Origin: Diadema setosum
Taxonomy: Eukaryota; Echinodermata; Echinoidea; Diadematoida; Diadematidae
Direction: 5' to 3'
Assembly (NCBI RefSeq): GCF_964275005.1
Contig: NC_092701.1
Span: 32,693,919-32,757,918 of the forward strand
Length of the DNA: 64,000 nt
The notes under the pieces are model-generated. The model was given only the letters and a program-made list of their open reading frames with translations. It was not told the origin of the DNA and made no database searches. Shown here piece after piece: positions 23,196 to 34,544 of the stretch. The position numbers and the translations under genes are program-made. How positions within the stretch are numbered: the first letter of the stretch is position 1; the number at the start of each line of letters is the position of its first letter.

Positions 23196-23378
23196 TTAAG
23201 GCTTGCTTGATGGTAGATAGCCTTTTGACAAGGCCTCTTGGCTGATGATACTAACTCGCCACACCGAGCACTGCTAGAAACGAGACCGAGTGGCGCCGCT
23301 CGGTCTCGCGTTCTCTCGCAGTTAGTCTCTTTTTCAGCCACGAGGCCTTGCCAAAAGGCTTGGTGGTAGAAGGCTTAA
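23196..23378. mobile_element. palindromic element flanked by TTAA
   Basis: TTAA at 23196-23199 and at 23375-23378 flank an imperfect palindrome. CCTTTTGACAAGGCCTC pairs with GAGGCCTTGCCAAAAGG, GGCTGATGA with TCAGCC, and the centre is GACCGAGTGGCGCCGCTCGGTCTCG-like near 23290-23305. About 175 bp, non-coding. The TTAA flanks link it by target preference to the TTTAAAGG elements. Confidence 0.6.
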
Positions 23379-24505
23379 CGGTGGGTACGTAATGTGGCCC
23401 TGAAAGAGGACCTACCCACTCCCGACGTTTCGGTAAACATGTTCCTGACATTTTTAAGAAAATCATCATTGTAGTTGAACAGAGATATAGCAACTGCTAT
23501 ATGATATGATGTAAAGCGCTGTGAATTAAAACAATAATTTACAGTTTGTAAGAGATCTATACAAATGTAAGTACGAGTGTATTGGATTGTAATGTATTCC
23601 TCTTTGATTAAATGCTGGATATGGACCCTCCCTGTCTTTTTTTTTTTCCTGTGTGTGTGTGTGTGGGTTTTTGTTTTTTTTAAGCAGCTTGAAGTGTCTT
23701 TACGCATTTAAAGTGCATTTTACAGGAACAAATTTAAACCCCGAAGTAAAAACCCCTGTCTTTTGCCAATTAGTGTGCTGGAAGTTTTATGTAAAATTTG
23801 AACAGCGTCCCACTGTTCTTTTCTTTAAAAAAAAACAAACAAAAACAAAAACAAACATAGAAACCAAGTAAAAACAGGTGCCCCACATTTATTTTTTTTT
23901 CTTCTTGCATGTTATGGCTAAGTGCCATAGGCACAAAAGGGTGTTCAGAAGTTGAATGACATGGCTTCTCAACGCATTCTCTGGCCCCCATGCACCTCAC
24001 CGTGCCCCCCTGATGCTGTCGGAGTACTCGAGGAAACCAAAAGGACGGAAAAACACGAGTCTGAAGTGAGAGCTTGTCACGCCATTATACTCCGTTCTCT
24101 TCATCTGCGATTCCGGCTTTTCTTTCCCCATGCTGTTGACAGTCTCTGACAAGACCGTTGTATTTCCTTGAGCAGAATACGATCTTCTTTTACTGTTGTT
24201 GTTGTTGTTGTTGTTGTTGACGCGTTTCTTACCTCAAGACATATTTTACTCCCCGGTGACTGCATTTGTATACCTAATTTTCGCAAGGGGACGCGATTGC
24301 CCGTTGGTAGGGCAAAGAAACACCCGCAGAAAATATGCGAAGGTCTTGACTGATGAAAAGGTTCACATGATTATGTCTTGTGTAAGTACTCAAGAGAGAC
24401 CCACCTAAAAATGCTATAAATATCACCATCTAAATTCAATCTGTTTAGATCCATTCGATCTTGAAACACCATGATATAATGTATATAAATGTCTCATCTG
24501 CTAGC
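23379..24505. other. intergenic with a GTT microsatellite
   Basis: No gene. GT and T runs near 23640-23680 and a GTT repeat at about 24193-24220. The frames here are produced by these simple repeats. Confidence 0.5.
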
Positions 24506-24867
24506 AAGGGGATGGATAGTAACTGATCAGTGGGAATCAGTGGGAATGCTGGGGATAATTGTTCCAATCCTTGTGGCATTCATTTAAGAGTACATTATGT
24601 CTATTGTTGTGTGAAAATTATTTGCTTCAAAATGGTCTCATATTCAAGTAATGTGCAGTTTAATGTTTCCAAGTTAGCATGCCTGTACAGTGACGCGGCA
24701 TTAAACTGCACATTACTTAAATATGAGACCGTTCTGAAGCAAACAATTTTCACACAACAATAGATGAATGATGTACTCTTAACCAATGAATCTCACAAGA
24801 ATTGGAACAATCATTTCCCAGCATTCCCACTTATTCCCACTGATCAGTTAATAGCCATCTCCTTTAA
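24506..24867. mobile_element. palindromic element, GGGATGG/ACTGATCAGTGGG family
   Basis: AGGGGATGGATAGTAACTG at the left is mirrored by CAGTTAATAGCCATCTCCTTTAA at the right edge. Both arms carry AGTGGGAATGCTGGG, GAAAATTATTTGCTTC and ATGTGCAGTTTAATG or their complements. A second copy lies at 42675-43019. Only the right edge keeps TTTAA. Open frames on both strands are the two arms read through and are not genes. Confidence 0.75.
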
Positions 24868-27286
24868 CTGAATATTTTTGATAGTATACATATTGATATA
24901 TGTACACAAACATGTACATAAACATACATACCTATATGGCGAGAAATACTTGTATAGTATGGGTGCGTTCCTGCTTAGTCTCAGTGCGTGCCTGTGTTTG
25001 ATAGTATTTCACTGACAGTCGCTATCAATACAACAGTCTTTCTGTGTGCTGCGAAAACCATGTGATTACATGTGACTTATTTACAAAACACACAGTGCCT
25101 AAGGCTGTATGGTGTGACTGACAGTGAATAGAATCCAGGGAGGGGGACAATTGAGTTTACGAGTACTCAATACCCATCAAAATGTGTTAAGTCCCTTTCG
25201 TATAAATATCTTAAATAACTCTCACTCGTAACGAGCACACCATCCAAAAGTGTTATTGTTAGTTCTTTAAGATACACCCACGTATACAACAGCTAGCATT
25301 AAATAAATTGCAATTTGATCTTATAGGCTTTTTTTTACGTTTTGTGTCCGTCTATCTGTCTGTAAGTCTCTGTAATCCTAGGTTTGGAGATGGCTAAACC
25401 TATTGCAAGACTTTAAAGCAAGCGACAACTAGACAAAAGCGCCGAAGAAAATTCATCATAGTGATTGATTGCAGTGATACTGAAAGCAGTGAAACGACAA
25501 TGTCAAACTATGGTGGAGGAATGCACGGCAAATGTGATAATCAGAAGAAACACGACCAACAATAGACAGACATGTAAGAGCCAGAGAGCCCTTTGGGAAA
25601 ATTCGGCAGCGTTCTCAAGATCGTAAACAACCGTCAAAATGGGGCAAAAAAGTTCGTTTGCATCGTGTGAGCCAAAGCGCATGCGCAATTTCTCTTTAAT
25701 CCTTAAGTAGACAAGGAACAGCTGGTATTCGTGCAGGACGAAAAAAAAAAAAAGAAAAGAAAAAAATGACCGGTAACCTGACACGTGCAGGGCTCTGAGC
25801 ATGCTATCTTCTCTATCCCATATACCCTCGCGGGTCAAAAAGTCAACGAAGCCAACACACAGCTTTCATTTTCTTTACGGCTTGTTTTTATTACTAACAT
25901 TTGGACTTCTATGAAGATTAAGCTGCCTGCTGAGGATCGAAAAGCAAAAACACCCAAGACGAAAAACAGGAGAAAAGTATCATCTGCATGGGAAATCTAT
26001 GCCTCCTTTACAAATGTAATCACCCCCCCCCCCCCCAAAAAAAAAAAAAAAAATGAAGAATAAAATGCACAAATACCTGTCGGAGAACAAAGTGAATGAT
26101 TACATTCATCAAATATTTGAGTTCTCTCGACAACAGTTCCATAGACCATTCAAATACGACAAGAATTGCCCTCCACTGACTTGCTGTTTACACAGACAAA
26201 ATATTACATCCTACGGTTATTCTCAAAGGAGGTGATTACCAATTCCAGTATCACCCAATCAGACAAGAAAGGATGCTCATATAGCAAGAGACATTGAGAA
26301 AGATAATGGAAGACAGAAAATGAGGGGCGGGAAGGGAGAGGGGGAGAGGGGGGATGTAGAAGCGAGAGAGGGAGAGAGAAAGAGAGAATTGGGTGGGAGG
26401 CACAAGGCATATATTATTGTGAATGCAGAGTGCATATAGTCGGTTCTAAGAAAACCTGGGCCATTAAAACTACCATGACTACAGGAAAACCAAAGCTCAC
26501 GCAATTCTGCATGAACAGCAACATTGGCTAACTCATATTGTTGTTTTCCCCTCCCCCATCCCACCCCACCCCCGTCAGATTTACCAAATACATCATCAGG
26601 GAACAGCTCGACACTATAGGTTAGTGATGTCAACATTTTGTAACGAGGCAAATAATTGGAACAAATCTCCAACAGGCTTTAATCGTCAGTCAATCGCTAG
26701 CACTTTTCGTCCACAAGAAGGTTTGGCGTCCTGATTATGACGCAATACATATATCGCAATACTTAATGGGGAAAACAAAATCATCACAGTCATTGAAGTC
26801 ATTGTCACAAAGTCATTGAACAAATGCAAGATAACACATGTGTTCGTTCTGTTTCTGCAGTTTTATCTTTTCACATTAGTTTAGGATTTCAGGGTGATCA
26901 TCTTTTAAAACAGGTCTTGTCGGCAGATTATGAACAGTCTAATGCTCATTGTGCGGTGTCTATTATGTCGTCATAATATATGGAGCATTACGCCTGGACA
27001 CGCAATCGATTACACATGGCGTCCAAAGATACAGTGTATAGTCTATATAGGAAAAAACCCACAAGTTTCCCCGAATATCATCCCATGTGAGATGAAAACA
27101 TACAGGATTCCGTTCCGTTAGATACCTTCTTTGACACACAGACCAACCTTCGTGTTCGTAATAAGCAAATTCGATTTTGCTGCCTGCTTTCAGCTTGATA
27201 AATCGTCTCCCCATGAGCCTCAATACTGCCATGATGTGACATAAAATCAAACTACAAAATGTATGTAAAATTGTCCATTAAAATCG
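24868..27286. other. intergenic, no confident gene
   Basis: A-run near 25741-25767; a C-run followed directly by an A-run at about 26022-26053; a purine-rich AG tract at about 26318-26395. A 95-codon minus-strand frame at 26963-27250 has fairly balanced composition (it includes FHLTWDDIRGNLWVFSYIDY) but no domain I recognise and no convincing splice context. It is left uncalled. Confidence 0.45.
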
Positions 27287-27638
27287 AGGGCGTTGAGTTG
27301 GCTCAGTCGGTAGCGCGTCTGCCTCACGATCCTAAGGGCCCGGGTTCGAACCCGAGTCTTGACTGAGCAATGTTGTGTGTAATCATACCGTCCCCTCTTC
27401 GCATAGCAAGAGGCAAAACACTCTGTCCCTCGGATAGGACATAAAATGGAGGTCCCGTGTATGCGTAACAACTCATGCACGTAAAAGATCCCGCTTCATT
27501 CATTCACCGCAAAGAGCAGGGTGTTTAACCTGGTGAAGTGGTCCCACCTCACATCCAACTGAACCCCATGGAAGACCAGCTGAATATGGGCTATCGAGCC
27601 ATCTTCTCAGATGGAAATGAACAAACAAGCAAAACAAG
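27287..27638 (+). mobile_element. tRNA-derived SINE, full length
   Basis: The head is tRNA-like with an A box (TTGGCTCAGTCGG) and B box (GGTTCGAACCC), followed by about 230 bp of body including AAGAGCAGGGTGTTTAACC, GAAGTGGTCCCACCTCACAT and CATGGAAGACCAGCTGAAT, and a short AAACAAACAAGC-type tail. A second copy lies reversed at 31954-32319. The two boxes are an internal RNA polymerase III promoter; mobility would depend on a LINE partner. Target duplications are not obvious. Confidence 0.85.
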
Positions 27639-27700
27639 TATTTTCTAGGATGAAGAGCATAACTCCTCCATAAAGAGGTGACTTGTCTCGCAACACTTAC

Positions 27701-28071
27701 ATCGACGTAGATAAGCACTGACTTGATCAGTGTTTTAGTAGTAGCCATGAAAAAAAATATATATATATATTTTTTAAATCATGGGTTTACATGCTCGGGG
27801 CAGGATTCGAACCCACGACCTCCTGATCTCAACTCGACGGAAGAATTCAATGAAATTGATCAATGTACGCGGTACCCGCAGCAACTATATACAAGGATTA
27901 GAACCTGCACAGGCTGTCGGACGAAGCTCGGTGGTCTAGTGAACAAGACGCCTGTCCAGAGATCAGGAGGTCGTAGGTTCGAATCCTGCCCGAGTATGTA
28001 AGCCCATGATTTCTTTTGCCATGGCTTCTATTAAAACACTGATCAATTCAGTGCGTATATACGTCGACGTA
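27701..28071. mobile_element. inverted-repeat element with tRNA-like arms
   Basis: CGACGTAGATAAGCACTGA near 27703, then GATCAGTGTTTTAGTAG, is mirrored by CACTGATCAATTCAGTGCG and ACGTCGACGTAGG near 28066. Within the right arm, 27927-27996 resembles a tRNA: GTGGTCTAGTGAAC as A box, GGTTCGAATCC as B box and short T- and anticodon-like stems. The left arm carries the complement of the B-box half (GGATTCGAACCCACGACC). A weaker copy lies at about 50365-50640. This is not a working tRNA gene: the acceptor stem pairs poorly. Confidence 0.65.
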
Positions 28072-29304
28072 GGGCAATTTGTTAATCAGTTGCAATAACA
28101 GCTTCATATCTTAGGTAGATAGCAACGATATGGATATGTCGGACTGTGGTGCATATAGACATAGTTGTGTCATGATCCGACAGCACATTATCAGATTATC
28201 TTCGTTATAGTTTTGTGGGCTTGATTTAATGTTTGCTCAATATTGCAACATTTTAATGACTTGGCAACTCTCCAGCCCCCTCTCCCGACTTTGTACATTA
28301 TTCTTAAAAGAAAAAGAGATAATAAATGAATAAAAAATATATAGGCAAGTAGATAAACTCTACGCATAGCTCATTTTCGTACTTGGCACCATTTATTCAA
28401 ATATTTTTTAAGGCTTCATGACATTGTGATTGTTTATCATTTGTGTTTTTGTTTTTGTTTTGTTATGCTTAATTGCTTTCACCAATGCTGATCCATTTTA
28501 TCCCCGCACAATGTCTCGACAGTAGAATACATGAAACGCGGCTTTCAAACACGAATTCCAGGAACCAATACCGGTATTGATGCTCTGCACATCACACTAT
28601 GTTAGAGCGGTGCGTTTTGTGTAATGTATCGGCAATCATATGCTAAACGACAGATTCATAATTGAGCAAACCGTATACAGAGAGGACGGCTACGTCATTA
28701 CTGTTGATTTTTGGTTTTTTTTCGAGAGCCCCCAAGAAGTGCACTTTGCGCGGCTAATGAGACGCTGGAGAATGTTGAGGTACTGTAATTACCTGGTTTA
28801 AAGCTTCTCTTTGCTTTATGGATGCGCCTCGCGATCTCATATACACACTTTATATATCATATTTATCATTCATATAATCTTCTGGGTTTCATCAATTTCT
28901 TTCTGTTTTGTTTCGGAGGGGAAAATGATTGGTTCAAGACCTAGTATAAGATGATAGTTGTATACATTTTAACGTCAGATTTCCACTCAAGATAATGCCT
29001 GTTTATAAGGCTAATATTTGTTCTCTCTCTCTCGCTCTCTCTCTCTCTCTTGCCCAACATATGTCTTTATAAGATGCAACACGGTTACAAATCTTTCGCG
29101 ATCTTGTGTATCTGTTTTCTTTTTCTTTTTCTTATAAACTTTACAATACAAATACAGGACTGCACATAAACCAGAAAGTCAACAATTGTAATAACACGTA
29201 GAGAGCAGTATTGTAATCACGATGATTATAAGTAACATCACGGTTACCTGAATACTAGTGAGGAAAAAAAAAAACAACTGCAAAAAAAAAATCGTTTACC
29301 TTAC
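28072..29304. other. intergenic, nothing recognised
   Basis: AT-rich, with a TC repeat near 29020-29050. No exon with good borders seen. Confidence 0.5.
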
Positions 29305-29746
29305 CTTTGTCCAATACTCTCAGCATCGCGTTCATTCAGAGATGAAATTGTATCTCTTGCAGATGGCTGTGAGCTAGAGAACCATAACCTGCCCCGAAGT
29401 CCCTAGATATCAGATGAATTCTTTGCTGATGAAACTCGGCCGCGTGAAAGGAATGTCTGCCACGATGGCAAGAAAACACTCTTTGAGTAGGGACTGGCGC
29501 GTCTTGAGTGCTTCAGAATATTCGAGAAGAGTCAACCTCTTCTAGCGGAGAGCTAAAACATCAATACATTAAGGCCCACGATACGCGTCGCCTCCTCCCA
29601 GAGCCGAGTACGTTACACCGACTCATGAAATGAATTTGAACCTCACTGTTTCGGACGTTGAATCAATCTGAGATGCGGCGACTAGACTGGCGCAGGGGTG
29701 TCTGTTTCTTTCGCATTGCGCAGTTCGCGCATTTTTCTTATAAGCA
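29305..29746 (-). other. candidate 5' exon and promoter, minus strand
   Basis: Read on minus, CTTATAAGAAAAA (about 29735-29746) could be a TATA box. A GC-richer segment without long frames follows, ending in GGACAAAG/GTAAGG at 29305, a strong 5' splice site. A short frame beginning ATGAACGCGATG sits just before it. The nearest minus-strand exon with a matching 3' splice site is the unrecognised gene near 21385, so this could be its non-coding first exon across an 8 kb intron. It is inference from splice signals only. Confidence 0.25.
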
Positions 29747-30531
29747 GCTCACATGCGTTTCGGCGAGTTTGTCGTGTAAATTATGCTAATGCTAATGAGG
29801 TGTTTACTGAGTACTGCATTAAATGCCGAGTGGTCTCCATCCCACTTACTTTGTTCAGTCTCGACGCTGACAGGGCAAGTTAGTCTCAGCTACAAAACGC
29901 AACTCGATTTTTTTTTCTTTTGTTCGTTCTCGCTCTCTGCCACAGGACACAGTACTCGCTGATCCGACTTCTCAGCTTGCTCACGTTGCAGTATATGGAT
30001 GCAAGTGGGTAGTAAAAGTGGGCGACGTGGATGCTCGTGTGGCCGAGGAAAGGTAGTGGCAGTTGAATGGAGACAGACAGGGATGGAGGGAGAAAGGGGA
30101 TAGACGGGGAGAGACTGTGACAGGGGGAGAAATAAAGCGAAGAGAGAAAGAAAGAAGAGCGAGAAAAGGAGAGGGATAGAGTGAAGCAATAGGGCAGATA
30201 TGTAGAAAGAATCCGATTCAGAAACAAACTACGAAGAGTGACGTATGACTGATGCAATAGGCGAGTTACGTTTCATACAAACATTATCATCCACAGGCTT
30301 AAGTATGACCACCAATACCATTCTCTATGTACTCCCAAGAGATATTTTCTCCTCATATCCTATCGCGTACTTTGATCTGATCGAAGGTCGATGATGTTTG
30401 CTGCTTTTCTCCTGCAAACATTATAAGAGACGAAGAAAAAGAAGAAAAAAAACTAATTTCTCCTGGCTGATGCTTAAGTGGATAATTAATGTCCTGATTT
30501 ACAACACAGATTCATGAATACTTTGGACGCC
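29747..30531. other. intergenic with purine-rich tract
   Basis: At about 30068-30185 the + strand is almost all A and G (GGAGAAAGGGG, then GAGAGAAAGAAAG types). The pyrimidine-rich frames on the other strand come from this tract. No gene. Confidence 0.5.
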
Positions 30532-30940
30532 TTAAAGGGATAGCGCAGTTTCGGTTGAAATGGCACTTCACCTTTCCAACTGTTTTACCAGGTAATGAGT
30601 AACCATTTATAAAGCATGAAAGAGCAAAAAATTCAAATATGAATTCAAAGTTTATTTGATGAAAATTGGTTTTGAAATTAATTAGATATCCAAAAACAAA
30701 GTGGTCCCAATAAAAATTGGATGCAGATTTTATTAGGACCACTTTGTTTTACTTTGTTTTTGGATATCTCAGCCATTTCAAAACCGATTTTCATCAAATC
30801 AACTTTTAATTCAGACACGTGTTATGTAGAATATTGTACGCTTTCGTGTAGGCCTACTTCATAAGAAGTTTTTCATTATCTCACAAGAAAAGTTGTAAAC
30901 CTGAATCCAAATCTCAACCAAATATATACCATCCCTTTAA
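30532..30940. mobile_element. TTAAAGGGAT-family palindromic element
   Basis: CTTAAAGGGATAGCGCAGTT at the left and ATATACCATCCCTTTAA at the right. The middle mirrors around ACAAAGTGGTCC and GGACCACTTTGT, with ATGAAAATTGGTTTTGAAAT against ATTTCAAAACCGATTTTCAT. Related copies lie at 41871-42234, 42229-42624 and 43084-43463. Non-coding and probably a TTAA-targeting DNA element. Confidence 0.75.
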
Positions 30941-31690
30941 TCGTTCTTGGTGCAGCTTGTAGTTTGCGATTGGATCTAAGGGTAGAAAGATGAGCGGTAC
31001 GTATTGGTACAGACACAGGGATACGCGAATAAAAATTTTGATGAAAACTAGTTTCATTGACAAATTGATATAATAGAAATCAATATCATTCGACTTTAAA
31101 TGTCTTTACATTGATATGACATATGACTGAATAAAGAACTATATTTGAACACTTTCCATATTAGTTTCACTTTCGGAAGTGATCAGAAAAAGGACAAATC
31201 GGCTGTCCGGTCAAGGGACACTTTCAAATATTTTTTTTTAAATATACATCTCAGATTTGCACTTTTGCACACATTTCTGGATTCTATTTACTTTAGTTTC
31301 GTATGCTCTATCTTAAGGTGAAATTTCATTTCATTTAGTAAATAAACAAGCAAATTATAACCGACATTACGTAATGCTGCGTGTAGGCCATGTTCCGGCA
31401 ACCACGGCAGCCCCGTTTGCCCGAAACGTAGTACACCGTGGGTAGATTGGATATTCTCCTGATTTTTCCCTTCCTTATTCTAGTCTTGTAGTCTAGTCCT
31501 TATTCTAGTCATGTAGTTATCAGACGCCGTTTTCATGGCATCTGGTCAGTTTAGACTAAACAATTTGTTTGTTTGTTTTTTAATAGTATTTATTTTCCGT
31601 TGCGTCCCACGGGTGCTGTCAAGATTTGTTGCGTTCACCCTGTTTTATTACGGCCCACAAGGCTCCTCATTAGCACCGGGACTGCCGTGG

Positions 31691-31729
<39 letters not shown>

Positions 31730-31953
31730 GTTTAAAGATCTGCCACAGCACCCACGGCAATCATGACCTGTCACATTTGCCCATCCTGTCCCACCACGTT
31801 GTCTCACGTCAATCCCGGTTTTTTTTTTTTCCAAGATGGCCTGAAACGTGATTGCCGTGGCCGCCGGGATCATGGTGTACACGCAGCATGCGTTCAAGAT
31901 GAATGTTGGCATCGGCCCCGATCAGCCAAGGTAAAAAATGCACCTGTAGAATT
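30941..31953. other. intergenic with poly-T run
   Basis: A poly-T run of about 30 lies at 31696-31726. On both sides are fragments with GCCACGGCA or TGCCGTGG motifs (near 31685, 31750 and 31850), perhaps an old inverted repeat. No gene. Confidence 0.4.
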
Positions 31954-32319
31954 CGTTTGTTTGTTTGTTTATTTGTTCGTTTCCATCTGAGTAGATGGCT
32001 GCATAGCCCATATTCAGCTACGTTAAACTGGTCTTCCATGGGGTCCAGTTGGATGTGAGGTGGGACCACTTCACCGGGTTAAACACCCTGCTCTTTATGA
32101 TGAATGAATGAAGTGGGATCTTTTACGTGTATGAGTTGTGACTCTCTCATACACGGGACCTCCATTTTTTGTCCTATCCGAGGGACAGAGTGTTTTGCCT
32201 CTTGCTAGCGGGGATGGTATGATTAGACACAACATTGCTCAGTCCAGACTTGGGTTCGAACACGGGCCCTTAGGATCGCGAGGCAGACGCGCTACCGACT
32301 GAGCCAACTCACCGCCCTT
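31954..32319 (-). mobile_element. tRNA-derived SINE, minus-strand copy
   Basis: Reverse-orientation copy of the SINE at 27287-27638. Read on minus it has GAGTTGGCTCAGTCGGTAGC and GGGTTCGAACCC-like boxes, then the shared body (ATAGGACAAAAAATGGAGG; AAGTGGTCCCACCTCAC; CATGGAAGACCAG) and a long (AAAC)n tail, seen on + as TTTG repeats at 31954-31980. Compared with the other copy it has small indels, for example in the segment after CTCATACAC. Confidence 0.85.
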
Positions 32320-33914
32320 TTGAACCCAACAGCCGTGTGACACCCGGCCGGAACTCCTTGAGAGTAGCAATTCAAATGTAAAGAGAAATGTTATCATTGT
32401 CTTTTTTTTTATTTCTTGCTTTGTTTCCTTCAGCCCCCCCAGCACCGAAATTTTGAAATTTGAAAATCACTGTCATTTCATTTTCTACGTCATGGTATGA
32501 GAACAGTTATCACTGATCGTGCCAAAATTGGTATTGATTAACATTTCAGTATTGCTTTTCTTCTATACATTTTGGGCGTGTTTATATCTAAACTCTACCT
32601 GGAAAACCAAAACAAGACAAAAAAGTCCGGTCATACGACCAAGTGTTTGTTACTGTTTAGATGACAATACAATGCAATACGCAATACGCAAAAGAGGTCT
32701 TAACGCAAAAAGGGCTTATCTCCATCCGATGAGATTATATTCATGTTCTCTTAATATTCAAAATAAGACGTAATCTTACAAAATGGGCACACAGTTCATG
32801 ATTTATCACAAGCCCCTCCCCCCCCCCCCCCCAAAAAAAAAAAATGCAGAGTCACTTACTGTATCAATTTATCTTTCAAAAAATGATAGTAATTCATGCA
32901 AATGTTCTCACATGCATTTAGTCGACATTTATTATAGACTTTTAACTGATTGCTTTTCTGCTAAAGTCGGGTCTTGCGTCAGATTAGAATCAACACGACG
33001 GAGTCATAGAAGGTGATGAATCAGCTGATTGCATCATGCTGGTGTGGAGGGGGGGGTCCTCAACTTAATATAGAGCCCAATTTTTTAACAAGTTCTAAGT
33101 GGTTCCTAACTTAAAAATCAAACGCAATTTTGTTTCATTTTAAAGATTTCTCCCAGACTGATTCTGTCTAGCACCTTAATCTTAATATCTTATTTGTATA
33201 TTATATATTGATATCTTAACCTGATGGGATGGTAATCATTATCGTTTTCATCATCTTTACTGTCATTATTATCATTAACATTATCATTTTCTGGATTGTT
33301 ATCGTCATTATCACAGCGCCATCTTCACTGATTAAGATGGTCAATGCGCAGAATGAGTTTATTAACATGGGTGTGGCCCAAGTACAGGCAGTATATGTGA
33401 TTCAAAAGAAAGTATTAGTTAGACATTTTTATACATGTGTACTCTTTAATTATTAAACTACAGAGTGATATGACATTTATGAGATGACGACATCTGATTG
33501 CTACCAAATTCAGTATTTGGTGAAGTTACCCCCATTAAGCATTTCAGGACTCTTTTGTTGTTGTTGTTGCGGGGTTGTTTTGTTTGTTTGTTTTTGCGTG
33601 AAACGTATATCTTACTCTCTTTCTATTTTCATTTTTTTTTTTTGGGTCCTATCTAAAATTATGCGTAGGTAATTGGTCAAAAGGTTGAAAGACTCAATTC
33701 TCGCCAATGTTGGGTCTAGTTTTCTTCTGTTGTCTCCATATTGCTATAATAATGCATGACTCTCTCATTTTTTCTTCTCTGTTCCTCTTCATGTTGTCTT
33801 GTTCACAGCTAATGCCACCAGGCCTGACGAGGTTCTTTTTTTCTTTCTTAGGGAGATGTCAAAATATTACATGAGACAGTGAAGCACCACAACATGATGA
33901 CGCGATATGTTTGC
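32320..33914. other. intergenic with simple repeats
   Basis: A C-run followed directly by an A-run at about 32817-32843, an ATC/ATT-rich stretch at about 33227-33315, and GTT/GTTT repeats near 33556-33595. No gene. Confidence 0.5.
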
Positions 33915-34504
33915 TTAAAGACTAACTATACACAGCCCAATCGCTGTAAAAAAGCGACAGGGCTGTGACCAGGGTAGCCGGGGCACAACAACAAAGCGAA
34001 CACAAAGCGCACATGGCGATCGCGTTGAGTTTTGATACTTGAAATCATTTTTTGTCACCTCAAACTTAGTAAAGACAATCTTCATTAATTCTATGTTATC
34101 GACATTGACATACACAATTCACAACTTACGGAAAACGGAAATTGTATACAGCGTGTGCTGCACATGAAAGTGCAGCTCTGATCGCGTGAACTCCCGATTA
34201 TTCAAAATGGCCGTCAGTGAAGACGATGTATCGTTCGCACACGCTGCCTAATAATCTTCGTTTTCGGGAAGTTGTGAATTGTATATGTCAATATCGATAA
34301 CATAGAAATGAAGTCTAATTAATGAAGATTGTCTTTACTGAGTTTGAGGTAAAAAAAAAATGATGTCAAGTATCAGAACTCGACGCGATCGCCATGTTCG
34401 TTTTGTGTTCGCTTTTTTGTCGTGCACCACCCTGGTACAGCCCCGTCGCTTTTTTTTTTTTTTTTTTTTTTTTTACAGCGACTGAGCTGTGTATAGTTGC
34501 TTAA
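33915..34504. mobile_element. foldback element flanked by TTAA, ACTATACACAGC ends
   Basis: TTAA at 33915-33918 and at 34501-34504. The left end AGACTAACTATACACAGCCC is mirrored by GCTGTGTATAGTTGC. The arms continue for about 200 bp: CATGGCGATCGCGTTGAGTT against AACTCGACGCGATCGCCATG, and TCTATGTTATCGA against TCGATAACATAGA. A poly-T run lies at about 34450-34474. Non-coding. The TTAA duplication suggests the same kind of transposase as the TTTAAAGG elements. Confidence 0.75.
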
Positions 34505-34544
34505 TAATACAAGGAAAAGTAGAAATTAGGCGGTGCGTAATATA

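Noticed and set aside
24530-24786. Frames of 61-77 codons on both strands at 24.5 kb and again at 42.7 kb
   Set aside because: They are the two arms of palindromic elements read in opposite directions.
26963-27250. 95-codon minus-strand frame as a gene
   Set aside because: Composition is acceptable, but there is no domain, no splice or promoter support and no second exon.
27927-27996. tRNA gene
   Set aside because: A and B boxes are present, but acceptor-stem pairing is poor and the sequence is part of an inverted repeat; treated as a tRNA-derived repeat.
31573-31912. Frames with poly-Phe or poly-Lys runs
   Set aside because: Poly-T tract artefacts.
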